Source: Aliirhizobium wenxiniae (GTDB taxonomy: Bacteria; Pseudomonadota; Alphaproteobacteria; Rhizobiales; Rhizobiaceae). From it: a stretch of 64,000 nt of DNA. The translations under genes were made by a program, and so were the position numbers. Below are positions 19,478 through 27,769 of the stretch, piece after piece. Each line of letters starts with the position of its first letter. Position 1 is the stretch's first letter. The stretch covers positions 124,001-188,000 of the forward strand of contig NZ_JAEUAN010000004.1 of assembly GCF_019511445.1 (NCBI RefSeq), given 5' to 3'. The notes beneath the pieces are model-generated. The model ran no database searches. It saw nothing but the letters and a program-made list of their open reading frames with translations, and was not told the origin of the DNA.

Positions 19478-20440
19478 ATGCTGAACTGGACCTGGAACCG
19501 TCAGGATCGTCAGTCCGCATCGCCAGATGCAGGCACGACAGGCGCGGAAACCCCGACGCCGCCTGCAGTGATCGTCCCTCCCCGCAAAGCAAAACTCTCG
19601 CTTGCCCTTGGTGGCGGTGCCGCCCGCGGCTGGGCGCATATCGGCGTGCTTCGGGCTCTCGACGAAGCCGGCATCGAAGTCGGCATGATCGCCGGCACTT
19701 CGATCGGCGCGCTGGTCGGCGGCTGCTACCTCTCCGGCAAGCTCGATGAACTGGAAGCCTTTGCCCGCTCTCTCACCATGCGCCGCATCGCAGCGCTTCT
19801 CGATCTCACCATTGGCGGCGGCGGGCTGCTTGGCGGCATGCGCCTGACCAAGCGGATGCAGGAACATCTCGAAGGCCTCAGCATCGAAGACCTCGACCGT
19901 CCTTTCGTTGCCGTTGCAACCGAACTCCTCACGGGTCATGAGATCTGGATCTCCAGCGGCTCGCTGATCACCGGCCTGCGCGCGTCCTATGCCCTGCCGG
20001 GCATTTTCGAACCGGTGAAATGCAACAATCGCACACTGGTCGACGGCGCACTGGTCAATCCGGTGCCGACGTCGGTCTGCCGCGCCTATGAGCAGCCGCT
20101 CGTCGTGGCGGTGAACCTCAACTACGACATTTTTGGCCGCTCGGCGGTGGTCAAGCACAATGCCAGCGTCCAGACATTCGATGAAGTGATCCGGGAAAAG
20201 TCGGACGCAGGCCGCGTCGGCATGACCGCGACAATGGTGCAGGCGTTCAACATCATCCAGGAACGCATCTCGCGTGCTCGCCTTGCAGGCGATCCGCCGG
20301 ATCTGGCGCTTCATCCGCGCCTGAGCGATATCGGCCTTTCGGAATTCCACCGTGCCGGCGAAGCGATCGAGCGCGGCTACGAGGAAACCATGGCGCAGAT
20401 CGGCGCATTGAAGCGCATGCAGGAAGTCTTCGCCCGCTGA
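19478..20440 (+). CDS. Patatin-like phospholipase
   Basis: A 320-residue serine lipase of the patatin family. The oxyanion loop is GGGAARGWAHIG (45-56), nucleophile Ser75 lies in GTSIG, and the catalytic Asp189 in VDGA, giving the family dyad. The layout follows the bacterial RssA/NTE-like group acting on membrane lipids; no signal peptide is visible, so it is probably cytosolic or membrane-associated. AGGAGG stands 10 bases before the chosen ATG, while the GTG at 19451 has none. It converges with the CBS gene. Confidence 0.9.
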   Translation: MLNWTWNRQDRQSASPDAGTTGAETPTPPAVIVPPRKAKLSLALGGGAARGWAHIGVLRALDEAGIEVGMIAGTSIGALVGGCYLSGKLDELEAFARSLTMRRIAALLDLTIGGGGLLGGMRLTKRMQEHLEGLSIEDLDRPFVAVATELLTGHEIWISSGSLITGLRASYALPGIFEPVKCNNRTLVDGALVNPVPTSVCRAYEQPLVVAVNLNYDIFGRSAVVKHNASVQTFDEVIREKSDAGRVGMTATMVQAFNIIQERISRARLAGDPPDLALHPRLSDIGLSEFHRAGEAIERGYEETMAQIGALKRMQEVFAR

Positions 20441-20477
20441 CACGGGCGAAGCGGTTTTCAGATCGCACTCTCACGGT

Positions 20478-20912
20478 TCAGCTGGCGATATAGGCCTTCA
20501 TCTGTTCGGCTTCGTGCTCGACCTCGCGCATGCGGGCCTTGACCACGTCGCCGATCGAAATGATCCCGGAGAGCTTTCCATCGGTTTCGACGGGAACGTG
20601 GCGGAAACGGCCGGCGGTCATCATTTCCATGACCTCGTCCACCGTCTGCTCCTCACGACAGCGCGTCACACCTGTCGTCATCATCGCCTGAACCGGCTTT
20701 TCCAGCGCGGCAACGCCGTGGGTCGCAATCGTTCTGACCAGATCACGTTCAGTAAAGATGCCGGCGATACGTCCCTCAAGACCGGCCACCACAACGGCAC
20801 CGATCTTTTTTTCGTTCAGGACCGTAGCAACCTCCAGCAGCTTGCGGTCGGGCTCGACCGTCTGAACTGCGCGTCCCTTGGCATCAAGCATCATCTTCAC
20901 GGTAGTCGACAT
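20478..20912 (-). CDS. CBS-pair domain protein
   Basis: A 144-residue protein made of two CBS motifs (about residues 8-65 and 75-133; IFTERDLVR and IISIGDVVK are the typical ends), followed by a short acidic helix. CBS pairs bind adenosine nucleotides and usually regulate a partner. As a stand-alone protein its partner is unknown; similar proteins in alphaproteobacteria are linked to stress or redox sensing. Gene order gives no clue. Confidence 0.9.
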   Translation of the reverse strand: MSTTVKMMLDAKGRAVQTVEPDRKLLEVATVLNEKKIGAVVVAGLEGRIAGIFTERDLVRTIATHGVAALEKPVQAMMTTGVTRCREEQTVDEVMEMMTAGRFRHVPVETDGKLSGIISIGDVVKARMREVEHEAEQMKAYIAS

Positions 20913-21038
20913 GCCTTCTCCTTACCAATCCACATGGCCAAACAACGTACCGGGCCTCTCCTCCTCCGAGAGTTCCGGCACTTTCTCCATACATCTGGAA
21001 TTGTAGATCGGCCTTATGACGAGTTCAAGCGGCAGCCA

Positions 21039-21785
21039 CTACACCTCACGGTAGCGAATGGGATCAAAAAGCCCGAACAGAAGGAAGCCGAAAAGAAAAC
21101 CGCCGATATGGGCGTCCCAGGCAATATCACCCGCATCGCTGCCGATCAGCGGCAGTCCGACCGCCACGAGAATATTTCCGAGGAACCACATCGCCGTGAA
21201 CATGACGACAGTGCGGTTCGAAAACGCTCCGAGGATGGACTGGCGCGGATAAAGATGCCCGTAAGTTCGGTCATAACCGCCGCCATCGGGAAAGGCGAAA
21301 CGGCAGGCAGCGCCCATCAGCGCCGAGACCACACCGGATGCGCCGATCAACGGCACCTGACTGCCCCAATCCAGTCCCGCATGAAAAAAGGCTGAAGCTG
21401 CCGCAGCAAGAACCCAGAAGACAAGAAAGCGAAGAGTACCAATACGCCGCACCACCGGCGTGCCGAAGGCGGCAAGCCAAAGCGCATTAAACGCGATATG
21501 CTCGACGCTGCCATGAACAAATGAGTAGGTGACTGGCGTCCAAAGCCATTCATAACCCTGCTCCAGCAGTGGAAATTGATAGCGGATGGGTATGAAGGCA
21601 AGCGTGTAGATGAACCACCCATAAGTACGCTCACTCAGCAGATATTCCTGCACGACATAGAGCCCGGCCAGCAGCGCCATGCTGGCAAGAAGAATGCCCG
21701 GCATATTGAAGACCGGCTGCCTCTGGCTTTCTTCATTTTCCGAAAACGCGTTGTTATCGGGGGCCATGTCGGGCCTATCGTCCAT
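21039..21785 (-). CDS. Rhomboid family intramembrane serine protease
   Basis: A 248-residue polytopic protein with six or so membrane segments from residue 27 on. The catalytic dyad is complete: Ser150 in GASGVVSAL and His226 in AHIGGFLFG. HGSVEHIAFNALWL (91-104) is the conserved second helix. Its substrate is unknown. AAGGA precedes the chosen ATG by about 8 bases; the upstream ATG at 21806 lacks this. Divergent from the PAS-domain gene 200 bases away. Confidence 0.92.
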   Translation of the reverse strand: MDDRPDMAPDNNAFSENEESQRQPVFNMPGILLASMALLAGLYVVQEYLLSERTYGWFIYTLAFIPIRYQFPLLEQGYEWLWTPVTYSFVHGSVEHIAFNALWLAAFGTPVVRRIGTLRFLVFWVLAAAASAFFHAGLDWGSQVPLIGASGVVSALMGAACRFAFPDGGGYDRTYGHLYPRQSILGAFSNRTVVMFTAMWFLGNILVAVGLPLIGSDAGDIAWDAHIGGFLFGFLLFGLFDPIRYREV

Positions 21786-21987
21786 GGCCAATCCTTCCAT
21801 CATCACCAGTCAAGCAGGCATACAGCAGCCTCAAGGGGTTGAAAAGCCGCGCGAAGCACCTGACGTCGAGAGCCCCGCGCCATTCCCCGACCACACGACT
21901 GCGCCAACTGGCACGGTTTTCGCTGCGTCAAGCTCAACCACGCGATTCCAAGGGGGATTCTGGGTCATTATCGGACAGGATCAGCAC

Positions 21988-22581
21988 ATGTTGAACACGG
22001 CGACACAAGAAATCTTTAACTACTGGAACGGCTTGAGAGGAACTCGGCCGGCTCCGCTGCGCTCCGAGATCGATCCGTCAGCCTTGCGCCGTTTTCTGCC
22101 ACATCTGTTCATCATCAACGCGACCATCACCAACACCCCGACTTTCGCGCTTGCCGGCACACGCATATGTGAACTCTTCGACCGCGAACTTCGTGGCCTC
22201 GATTACGCATCCATGTGGCTGGGTGCCGGGGATGATACGCCGACAGCGATCCTCAATCACGTTCTCTTTTATGAAAGGCCGGCACTGCTGGATATTCGCC
22301 TGCCCTATGCAGAAGAGAGCTATGCTTACGACCTGCTTCTGATGCCCATGCGATCGCAGGGCTACCGCAGCGATCGCGTTCTAGGCGCTCTCATTGCCCG
22401 CGAAACCCAACTCCCCTTCACCGCCCTTCCGGTGCGCGGGCTGGCGTTTGAAAGCTGGGGTTTCGTCAAACCTGATGGAACACGGCCGTCCATCAGCGTC
22501 GATGGTCATATATCCACCTCGGTGCCGGTCACCTTCTTCCGGCGACTGGTCGGACAACGTTTCGCCCAACCCGGACGATAG
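21988..22581 (+). CDS. PAS domain protein (PAS_5 type)
   Basis: A 197-residue single-domain protein of the alphaproteobacterial PAS_5 family. Characteristic blocks are YWNGLRGTRPAPLRSEIDP (12-30) and a following IRRFLPHLFI-like strand, then FALAGTRICELF. No kinase, cyclase or DNA-binding module is attached, so it may work by protein contact. ACAGGA lies 8 bases before the ATG. The gene is followed by the PilZ protein in the same direction (81 bases), so a link to c-di-GMP signalling is possible but inferred. Confidence 0.85.
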   Translation: MLNTATQEIFNYWNGLRGTRPAPLRSEIDPSALRRFLPHLFIINATITNTPTFALAGTRICELFDRELRGLDYASMWLGAGDDTPTAILNHVLFYERPALLDIRLPYAEESYAYDLLLMPMRSQGYRSDRVLGALIARETQLPFTALPVRGLAFESWGFVKPDGTRPSISVDGHISTSVPVTFFRRLVGQRFAQPGR

Positions 22582-22662
22582 TGCAAACCTCAAAAACAAC
22601 CATCTGTTAACTGCCTAATGTTATCTATCTGGCTCAATATTAGCTCAGAGCCGAACCGACAC

Positions 22663-23274
22663 ATGTTTTCCTTCCAGCCGGCACAGACCCAACCGACGAA
22701 CGTGATCGCTGCCCAGCGCTCGTTTCAGCGTGTCACGGTCAATGTCGAAGGAAGACTGATGCTGGCCGATCACGAGGAATACCCCTGCTCGGTTATCGAC
22801 ATGTCGCCGGGCGACGTAAGCTTTGTCTGCGTCGGGCAACCACGCGTCAACGAGCGCGTCATTGCTTACCTCGATCACCTCGGACGCCTTGAAGGCAACG
22901 TCATCAGCCTGTCGAATGACGGCTTCGTCATGTCGATCAATGCAACCGAGCGCAAACGCGAGAAGCTGGCGGCCCAACTGACCTGGATTGCCAACAAGCA
23001 TGAGCTCGGCCTGCCCGAAGACCGTCGCCACGACCGTCTGACGCCGCGCAGCACGCTGACCGAACTGACACTCGAAGACGGCAGCCGTTACGCCTGTCGT
23101 CTGATGGACCTTTCGCTGTCCGGCGCCGCAGTCGACATCGAAATCCGCCCGGTCATCGGAACGCCGGTAAGGCTCGGCAACATGCGCGGCCGCGTCGTCC
23201 GTCACTTCATGGAAGGCGTCGCGATCGAGTTCGCCTCGGTGCAGTCACGCGAAGCCCTGCGGGACTTCCTCTAA
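22663..23274 (+). CDS. Tandem PilZ domain protein
   Basis: A 203-residue protein with two PilZ-like domains. The second (about 120-203) has a full c-di-GMP site: RxxxR in RRHDR and DxSxxG in DLSLSG. The first (18-100) keeps RSFQR but reads DMSPGD where the final Gly is expected, so it may not bind. It probably transmits c-di-GMP levels to a motility or envelope target. The ATG before FSFQP was chosen over 22618 on protein grounds; no strong ribosome site is present. Confidence 0.88.
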   Translation: MFSFQPAQTQPTNVIAAQRSFQRVTVNVEGRLMLADHEEYPCSVIDMSPGDVSFVCVGQPRVNERVIAYLDHLGRLEGNVISLSNDGFVMSINATERKREKLAAQLTWIANKHELGLPEDRRHDRLTPRSTLTELTLEDGSRYACRLMDLSLSGAAVDIEIRPVIGTPVRLGNMRGRVVRHFMEGVAIEFASVQSREALRDFL

Positions 23275-23379
23275 GTCATCCAATCCTAATTCCTGCAGAC
23301 CCAACGTCCGCTATCGCGTCCAGAATTGGCACGGCAGGGGCGCTTTTCCGCGTTCCTGAATCCGGAAACGGGCCATGTT

Positions 23380-23414
23380 CGAAAAAAAATGTATCTTTTC
23401 GGGATTTTTTTTCG
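23380..23414. repeat. A8/T8 inverted repeat
   Basis: Perfect 11-base arms, CGAAAAAAAAT at 23380-23390 and its complement at 23404-23414, with a 13-base loop. Because each arm ends in an A or T run it could act as a weak bidirectional terminator or a bent DNA site. Confidence 0.7.
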
Positions 23415-23432
23415 AGGCCATTTCGGACGCAT

Positions 23433-23457
23433 AAAGGGGCATTTCAGCCCCTTTTTT
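23433..23457 (+). terminator. Rho-independent terminator
   Basis: Stem AAAGGGGC (23433-23440) with GCCCCTTT and a run of six T on the plus strand; loop ATTTCA. Ends either the PilZ transcript or an unannotated small RNA. Confidence 0.85.
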
Positions 23458-23581
23458 GGCCGATCAACTCACCGTATCCAGCCTTGAATGAAGAACTCCG
23501 ACGCCCGATCAGCAGCCGGCCGGATGAAACGCGAACAAGCCAACCTCTCGAAAATCCAATAACTTGCGCCCCGATGCAGCG

Positions 23582-23607
23582 AATTTATCTCGAATTTTAG
23601 ATAAATT
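23582..23607. promoter_or_regulatory. AT-rich dyad upstream of BTLCP gene
   Basis: Perfect 9-base arms AATTTATCT/AGATAAATT with an 8-base spacer, about 160 bases before the BTLCP start. Looks like a possible regulator binding site; no known consensus matched. Confidence 0.4.
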
Positions 23608-23765
23608 TGCTGAGAATTTTCGGCTTGTTTTAGTCGAATACTGCGCGTGTTTTATTCGGTTTTTCGTCAAATTCTATTACAATAAGCATCTGATTTTACG
23701 GCGCTATTTTGCGTTCGATCAAAGGCTTTGAAGCATTGTCTCACCAACCACGGGGAGACAGCAAA

Positions 23766-24377
23766 ATGACGCTTCCGAAAAGACTTGCACAGGTATTCCT
23801 GACCGCCGCCATCGCCATCGCAGCAGCCGCACCGTCGCTCGCAATGTCGACAGGAGCCATGCGCGTCATCGGCAAGGCCAGCCCGCCGATCGGCCACTAT
23901 GAGTTTTGCAAGAACTACGCCAGCGAATGCAAGCCGCTCAAGGGCGATGCCGGCCCGGTAGCACTGACGGAAGACAAGTGGCGCACGATCCTTGACGTCA
24001 ACTATACGGTCAATACCGAAATCACCCCAATGACCGACCAGGAACTCTATGGCGTCGAGGAATTCTGGACCTACCCGACCACTGCCGGCGATTGCGAGGA
24101 CTTCGTTCTCCTGAAGCGCAAAATGCTGATGCAGAAGGGTTTCGATGCATCCGACCTGCTGATCACCGTAGTGCTGCAGCCGAATGGCGAAGGCCACGCA
24201 GTTCTGACCGTTCGCACCGATCGCGGCGACTACATCCTCGACAACATGCGCAACAAAGTCCTTCCCTGGATGGACACCGAATACACCTACCTGAAGCGCC
24301 AGGACACGGTTGACCCGTCGCGCTGGGTAAAACTTCAGGACGGCCGCGCCATCGCCGTCGGCAGCGTCAGCCAGTAA
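23766..24377 (+). CDS. Bacterial transglutaminase-like cysteine protease (BTLCP)
   Basis: A 203-residue exported protein: signal peptide 1-26 ending at SLAM, then the BTLCP fold. Catalytic residues fit: Cys110 in AGDCEDF, His144 in GEGHAVL and Asp159 in ILDN. Homologous LapG proteins cleave surface adhesins when c-di-GMP is low (family knowledge); the tandem PilZ gene 490 bases upstream makes such a role thinkable, but no LapD receptor is seen here. GGGGAGA precedes the ATG. Confidence 0.9.
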   Translation: MTLPKRLAQVFLTAAIAIAAAAPSLAMSTGAMRVIGKASPPIGHYEFCKNYASECKPLKGDAGPVALTEDKWRTILDVNYTVNTEITPMTDQELYGVEEFWTYPTTAGDCEDFVLLKRKMLMQKGFDASDLLITVVLQPNGEGHAVLTVRTDRGDYILDNMRNKVLPWMDTEYTYLKRQDTVDPSRWVKLQDGRAIAVGSVSQ

Positions 24378-24410
24378 GCAGGCGCAATAAATTCACCGAA
24401 AATTAACCTT

Positions 24411-24431
24411 GCCCGCGAGACTATCGCGGGC
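24411..24431. repeat. GC-rich hairpin between BTLCP and next gene
   Basis: Arms GCCCGCGA/TCGCGGGC with a 5-base loop, 34 bases after the BTLCP stop and without a T run. May stabilise the upstream transcript or act as an incomplete terminator. Confidence 0.5.
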
Positions 24432-24499
24432 AGAGGCGTTTGGACCCCGTGTATGCTGTTTTGGTCCCGCATAACGACACATGGACACGGGGCAAGACC

Positions 24500-25261
24500 A
24501 TGATACGCCGCGCTTCAGCGCCGCCGCAGCAAGAGCTGCCACTGATTTCCGACCGGTTCGTGCTGCGCCTGACGCTTGCCGTCGTCCTGCTCATCATCAT
24601 CACGCTGGCTATCAGCATTGGCGGTCGCTGGCTTGGCCAAGGCATGGCCCTTGGCGGCCACTCGGAAAGCGGGGCGATCCTTACCGTCACGATCGGCGAG
24701 GACACACTTAAAGTCCCGGAAAATACGGTCCGCTTCGCAGAACAGCGCCGCTCCGGCACCGCCGAGCGTGTAGACATCCACCTCACATGGCCGGGAATGA
24801 TGGGCTACAGCTCCGAGCGGCGCGACAGTTTCGACAATATCGAACGCCCCGACAGGCTGCTCTTCCTGCAGATTTCCCAGAGCACGATGTCGAAGGACAT
24901 GTCCGGGCGACTCACCCCCATCTACACCCAGCTCTTCGACGGCCCTTCGGAGCCTTACGGCAATGGATTGACGCTCCATCACCTCAAGAACACAAGCGGC
25001 TACGGACAGGAAGTTCTTTTGACGGCGGAGCATCCGGGCCAACCGACATATGCCGTACGTTGCCTCCTGCCGTCCACAGGCGAGCGCGCCACGAGCGGCG
25101 ATTGCCAGCGCGATATTCACCTCGGCCGCGACCTCACCGTTCTCTACCGATTCTCCTCGAGCATTTTGAAGGACTGGGACCATATTGATGCCGCAGTTAG
25201 GTCTTTTGTCGGCGCGCGACTTGACGCATCCGACAGCAACTCTGCCTCGAAAGACGACTAA
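24500..25261 (+). CDS. Single-pass membrane protein of unknown function
   Basis: A 253-residue protein with one strong membrane helix at about 22-45 (LRLTLAVVLLIIITLAISIGG), placing the large C-terminal part in the periplasm. That part is beta-rich with two cysteines (RCLLPS, GDCQRD) that may form a disulfide. I recognise no domain. The start is the ATG before IRRASA; the frame is open to a TTG at 24440. It is between the BTLCP and DD-carboxypeptidase genes, all in one direction but with 110-120-base gaps. Confidence 0.7.
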   Translation: MIRRASAPPQQELPLISDRFVLRLTLAVVLLIIITLAISIGGRWLGQGMALGGHSESGAILTVTIGEDTLKVPENTVRFAEQRRSGTAERVDIHLTWPGMMGYSSERRDSFDNIERPDRLLFLQISQSTMSKDMSGRLTPIYTQLFDGPSEPYGNGLTLHHLKNTSGYGQEVLLTAEHPGQPTYAVRCLLPSTGERATSGDCQRDIHLGRDLTVLYRFSSSILKDWDHIDAAVRSFVGARLDASDSNSASKDD

Positions 25262-25374
25262 AATGCTTCAAATCGAAGTAAGTCGCCGTTCATCATAAAC
25301 CTCTTGGTAACGCTGTTCTCCTAGATTGCTCTCTCAGCAATCCGGGGTGGGGGCACGTCCGGATCTATTGAAAA

Positions 25375-26898
25375 ATGACAAAATCGATGAGTGCGGCAGT
25401 GTTGAAAACCATGTTCCCGGCGTCCCTCCCCAAGGGTGCAGTGAAGACCCAGGCGAAACGCCTAGGATATCTCTTCGCAATTGCGTTGTCGTTATCCGCT
25501 GTGGCGCAGTCGGCGCACGCGGATCCCAAATATGCCGGCATCGTGGTTGATGCCAAATCGGGCAAGGTTCTCTATGGCGAAGATCCTGATGGCTTGCGCT
25601 ATCCGGCCTCCCTCACCAAGATGATGACACTTTACCTGACATTCGAAGCGCTTGAAGCTGGCCGCTTCTCGCTCGACTCCAAGGTTCCCGTCTCCGCCAA
25701 TGCCGCCAAGGAACCGCCGTCCAAGCTTTATGTCAAAGCAGGTGGCAGCGTCACGGTGGATCAGGCAATCCGCGCTCTGGTGACCCGCTCGGCAAACGAC
25801 ATTGCCACGGCGCTGGGCGAATTTATCGGCGGCTCGGAACCGCGCTTCGCACAGATGATGACGAATAAGGCACGCGCGCTGGGCATGACACGCACAACCT
25901 ATCGCAACGCTCATGGTTTGCCGAATACCGCACAGATGACCACCGCACGCGACCAGGCGCGTCTCGGCATGGCATTGCGTCAGCACTTCCCGCAATATTA
26001 TCCCTATTTCGGCATTCGCTCCTTTCAGTACGGCAAGGTAACCATCGGCAACCACAACCGCCTCGTCGGCACGGTCCGCGGTGTCGACGGTATCAAGACT
26101 GGCTATACGCGCGCAGCAGGCAGCAACCTCGCCACCTCCGCCGAACTGGACGGGCGCTCGATCGTCGCAGTCGTTCTCGGCGGCCGTTCCAGCGCAGCGC
26201 GCGATGCCACGATGCGCAAACTCGTGGCCGAATATTTGCCGAAGGCGTCCCGCGGAGGCCGCACCAATCTTATAGCGTCCCGTGCGCCGATTGCAGATCC
26301 CGCCATTCCGGTTCCGCGCCAGCCCGCAATTGCAGCTGACGCTTCCGAAAGCCGCCAGGTCGCGGCAATGGATCTGCCCGACAGTGGCCCCCGTCTCGAT
26401 GCCCGTTACGAACAGCGCGAAGCCCGCCCGACCGCACCGCTTGCCGTTCCGAAAATCGCTGCAGCTTCCGCTTCGGCCTTTGCCGGTGAAAGCGCGCAGA
26501 GCAGAACCGCGACCCAGGCACTGGCCGCAATCACACCTCCGGCATCTGTGCCGAAGCGCGAAGCGGCTGCCACCAAGCGTGACATGCCGTCCGAACCTGT
26601 CGATCAGGTCACCACGGCTTCGACCCGCACGCCGACATCGGCCTCCGCCATGTCCGGCTGGGTCATTCAGATTGGCGTCTCTCCGAGTGAGAAGATGGCT
26701 CTCGATCTCCTGCACAATGCGCAGGATAAAGGCGGCAAGGTATTGCGTTCCGCCAAACCCTTTGCGGTTGCCTTCAACAGCAATGGCCAACAGATCTACC
26801 GTGCTCGGTTCGGTGGATTTGATGACCAGAAGACTGCGGTCAATGCCTGCAACGCCCTGAAAAAGAGCGGAGTAAGCTGCTGGGCAGCCATGCAATGA
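25375..26898 (+). CDS. D-alanyl-D-alanine carboxypeptidase with SPOR domain
   Basis: A 507-residue penicillin-binding protein that trims the terminal D-Ala of peptidoglycan. Signal peptide ends at AHAD near residue 50. The peptidase S11 motifs are complete: Ser79-x-x-Lys82 in ASLTKM, Ser139-Ala-Asn141, and KTG at 241-243. After a disordered Ala/Pro-rich linker (about 285-420) comes a SPOR domain (425-507; WVIQIGVSPS), which binds denuded glycan at division sites. It lacks the usual C-terminal amphipathic anchor, so SPOR may localise it. Confidence 0.94.
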   Translation: MTKSMSAAVLKTMFPASLPKGAVKTQAKRLGYLFAIALSLSAVAQSAHADPKYAGIVVDAKSGKVLYGEDPDGLRYPASLTKMMTLYLTFEALEAGRFSLDSKVPVSANAAKEPPSKLYVKAGGSVTVDQAIRALVTRSANDIATALGEFIGGSEPRFAQMMTNKARALGMTRTTYRNAHGLPNTAQMTTARDQARLGMALRQHFPQYYPYFGIRSFQYGKVTIGNHNRLVGTVRGVDGIKTGYTRAAGSNLATSAELDGRSIVAVVLGGRSSAARDATMRKLVAEYLPKASRGGRTNLIASRAPIADPAIPVPRQPAIAADASESRQVAAMDLPDSGPRLDARYEQREARPTAPLAVPKIAAASASAFAGESAQSRTATQALAAITPPASVPKREAAATKRDMPSEPVDQVTTASTRTPTSASAMSGWVIQIGVSPSEKMALDLLHNAQDKGGKVLRSAKPFAVAFNSNGQQIYRARFGGFDDQKTAVNACNALKKSGVSCWAAMQ

Positions 26899-26985
26899 GC
26901 GTGAGGGCGAAAAGCCCTCGCCTCGACACCGAGTTGGTAACAGCTCGGCGAAATCTCGAATTGTAATGTGTAAACGGGGTTTCCG

Positions 26986-27264
26986 ATGGGAATGAATGAA
27001 AATAGCGCCAATCTCGGAACGGCCCATCTGTCTCGGGCCAGGGGCGTGGCACTCAATCCGCTTCACGAAGCGGCGATGCGGCTGGCCGGCCTCGGCCTGA
27101 CCCGCTCGAAGGAAAAGACACGGGATCTGGTCTCACTTCTGTTGAGCCATGGCGCACGCGCCTGGCGTCAGTCCCAGCCCGAAGTCGGCATCCATCTGCA
27201 CGTATCGGCACATTCCGGCCGTGCACCGGTGCGGATGAAACTGCCGCTCAAAACGGTGGCTTAA
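26986..27264 (+). CDS. Small hypothetical protein
   Basis: A 92-residue protein, basic, with no signal peptide or membrane segment. A helical middle (LNPLHEAAMRLAGLGLTRSKEKTRDLVSLLL) is the most conserved-looking part. GGGG lies 7 bases before the ATG. Its stop overlaps that of the converging DUF1489 gene by four bases. I do not recognise it. Confidence 0.6.
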   Translation: MGMNENSANLGTAHLSRARGVALNPLHEAAMRLAGLGLTRSKEKTRDLVSLLLSHGARAWRQSQPEVGIHLHVSAHSGRAPVRMKLPLKTVA

Positions 27265-27698
27265 AGCAGGCCCAGATCGGACAGTTCGCGGCGCAGATCC
27301 TCGGGAAGCGCCGCGACATCGTCGCCCAGCGCACCGAGATCGCGCGGCTTTTCCTCGTCTTTCAGATAGCGCCAGCCCTGAAATGGCCGCTTCGGCTGCG
27401 ACGCCGTTTCAATGACTTCGGGGCCAAGAACCAGTTCGCATCTCTGAATGCCGTCACCACCGTTAAAGGTGCGTAGATCAAGCAGCTTCTGCCGCGCTGA
27501 AACCTGCCCCTTGATGACCCAATAAAGCGATCCGCCATCGAGCAGCTCGTCCACCCGCTTCGGAACCATGCGGGTGGTGTGGATGCTGTGCGGCTCAAGG
27601 CCGGCAGCCATGGCGGTCAGGGATCGCTCCGAAACCCAGTCCCTGAGATCCTGGATACTGTCGGCGCCGACGCAAAGCTTGATGAGATGAAGAGCCAT
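27261..27698 (-). CDS. DUF1489 family protein
   Basis: A 145-residue soluble protein matching the alphaproteobacterial DUF1489 family: MALHLIKLCVGADSI at the start, HTTRMVPKR near residue 40, GSLYWVIKG near 57 and FQGWRYLK near 105. The function of the family is not established. Length is normal. It stands downstream of sdaA on the same strand with a gap of 70 bases. Confidence 0.87.
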   Translation of the reverse strand: MALHLIKLCVGADSIQDLRDWVSERSLTAMAAGLEPHSIHTTRMVPKRVDELLDGGSLYWVIKGQVSARQKLLDLRTFNGGDGIQRCELVLGPEVIETASQPKRPFQGWRYLKDEEKPRDLGALGDDVAALPEDLRRELSDLGLL

Positions 27699-27769
27699 GA
27701 GTGGCTTGAAGACCCGCGAAGGCCGCCAGTCAAGTCAAATCCCGACCGGGTCCACAATCATCAATGCGT

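Larger units (their letters stand above)
23275..23765. other. AT-rich intergenic region with three dyads
   Basis: About 490 bases with no convincing gene on either strand. It holds an A8/T8 hairpin (23380-23414), a classic terminator (23433-23457) and an AATTTATCT dyad (23582-23607). Base composition is far more AT-rich than the flanks. The terminator is too far (about 160 bases) from the PilZ stop to be an obvious end of that transcript, so a small RNA is possible. Confidence 0.6.
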
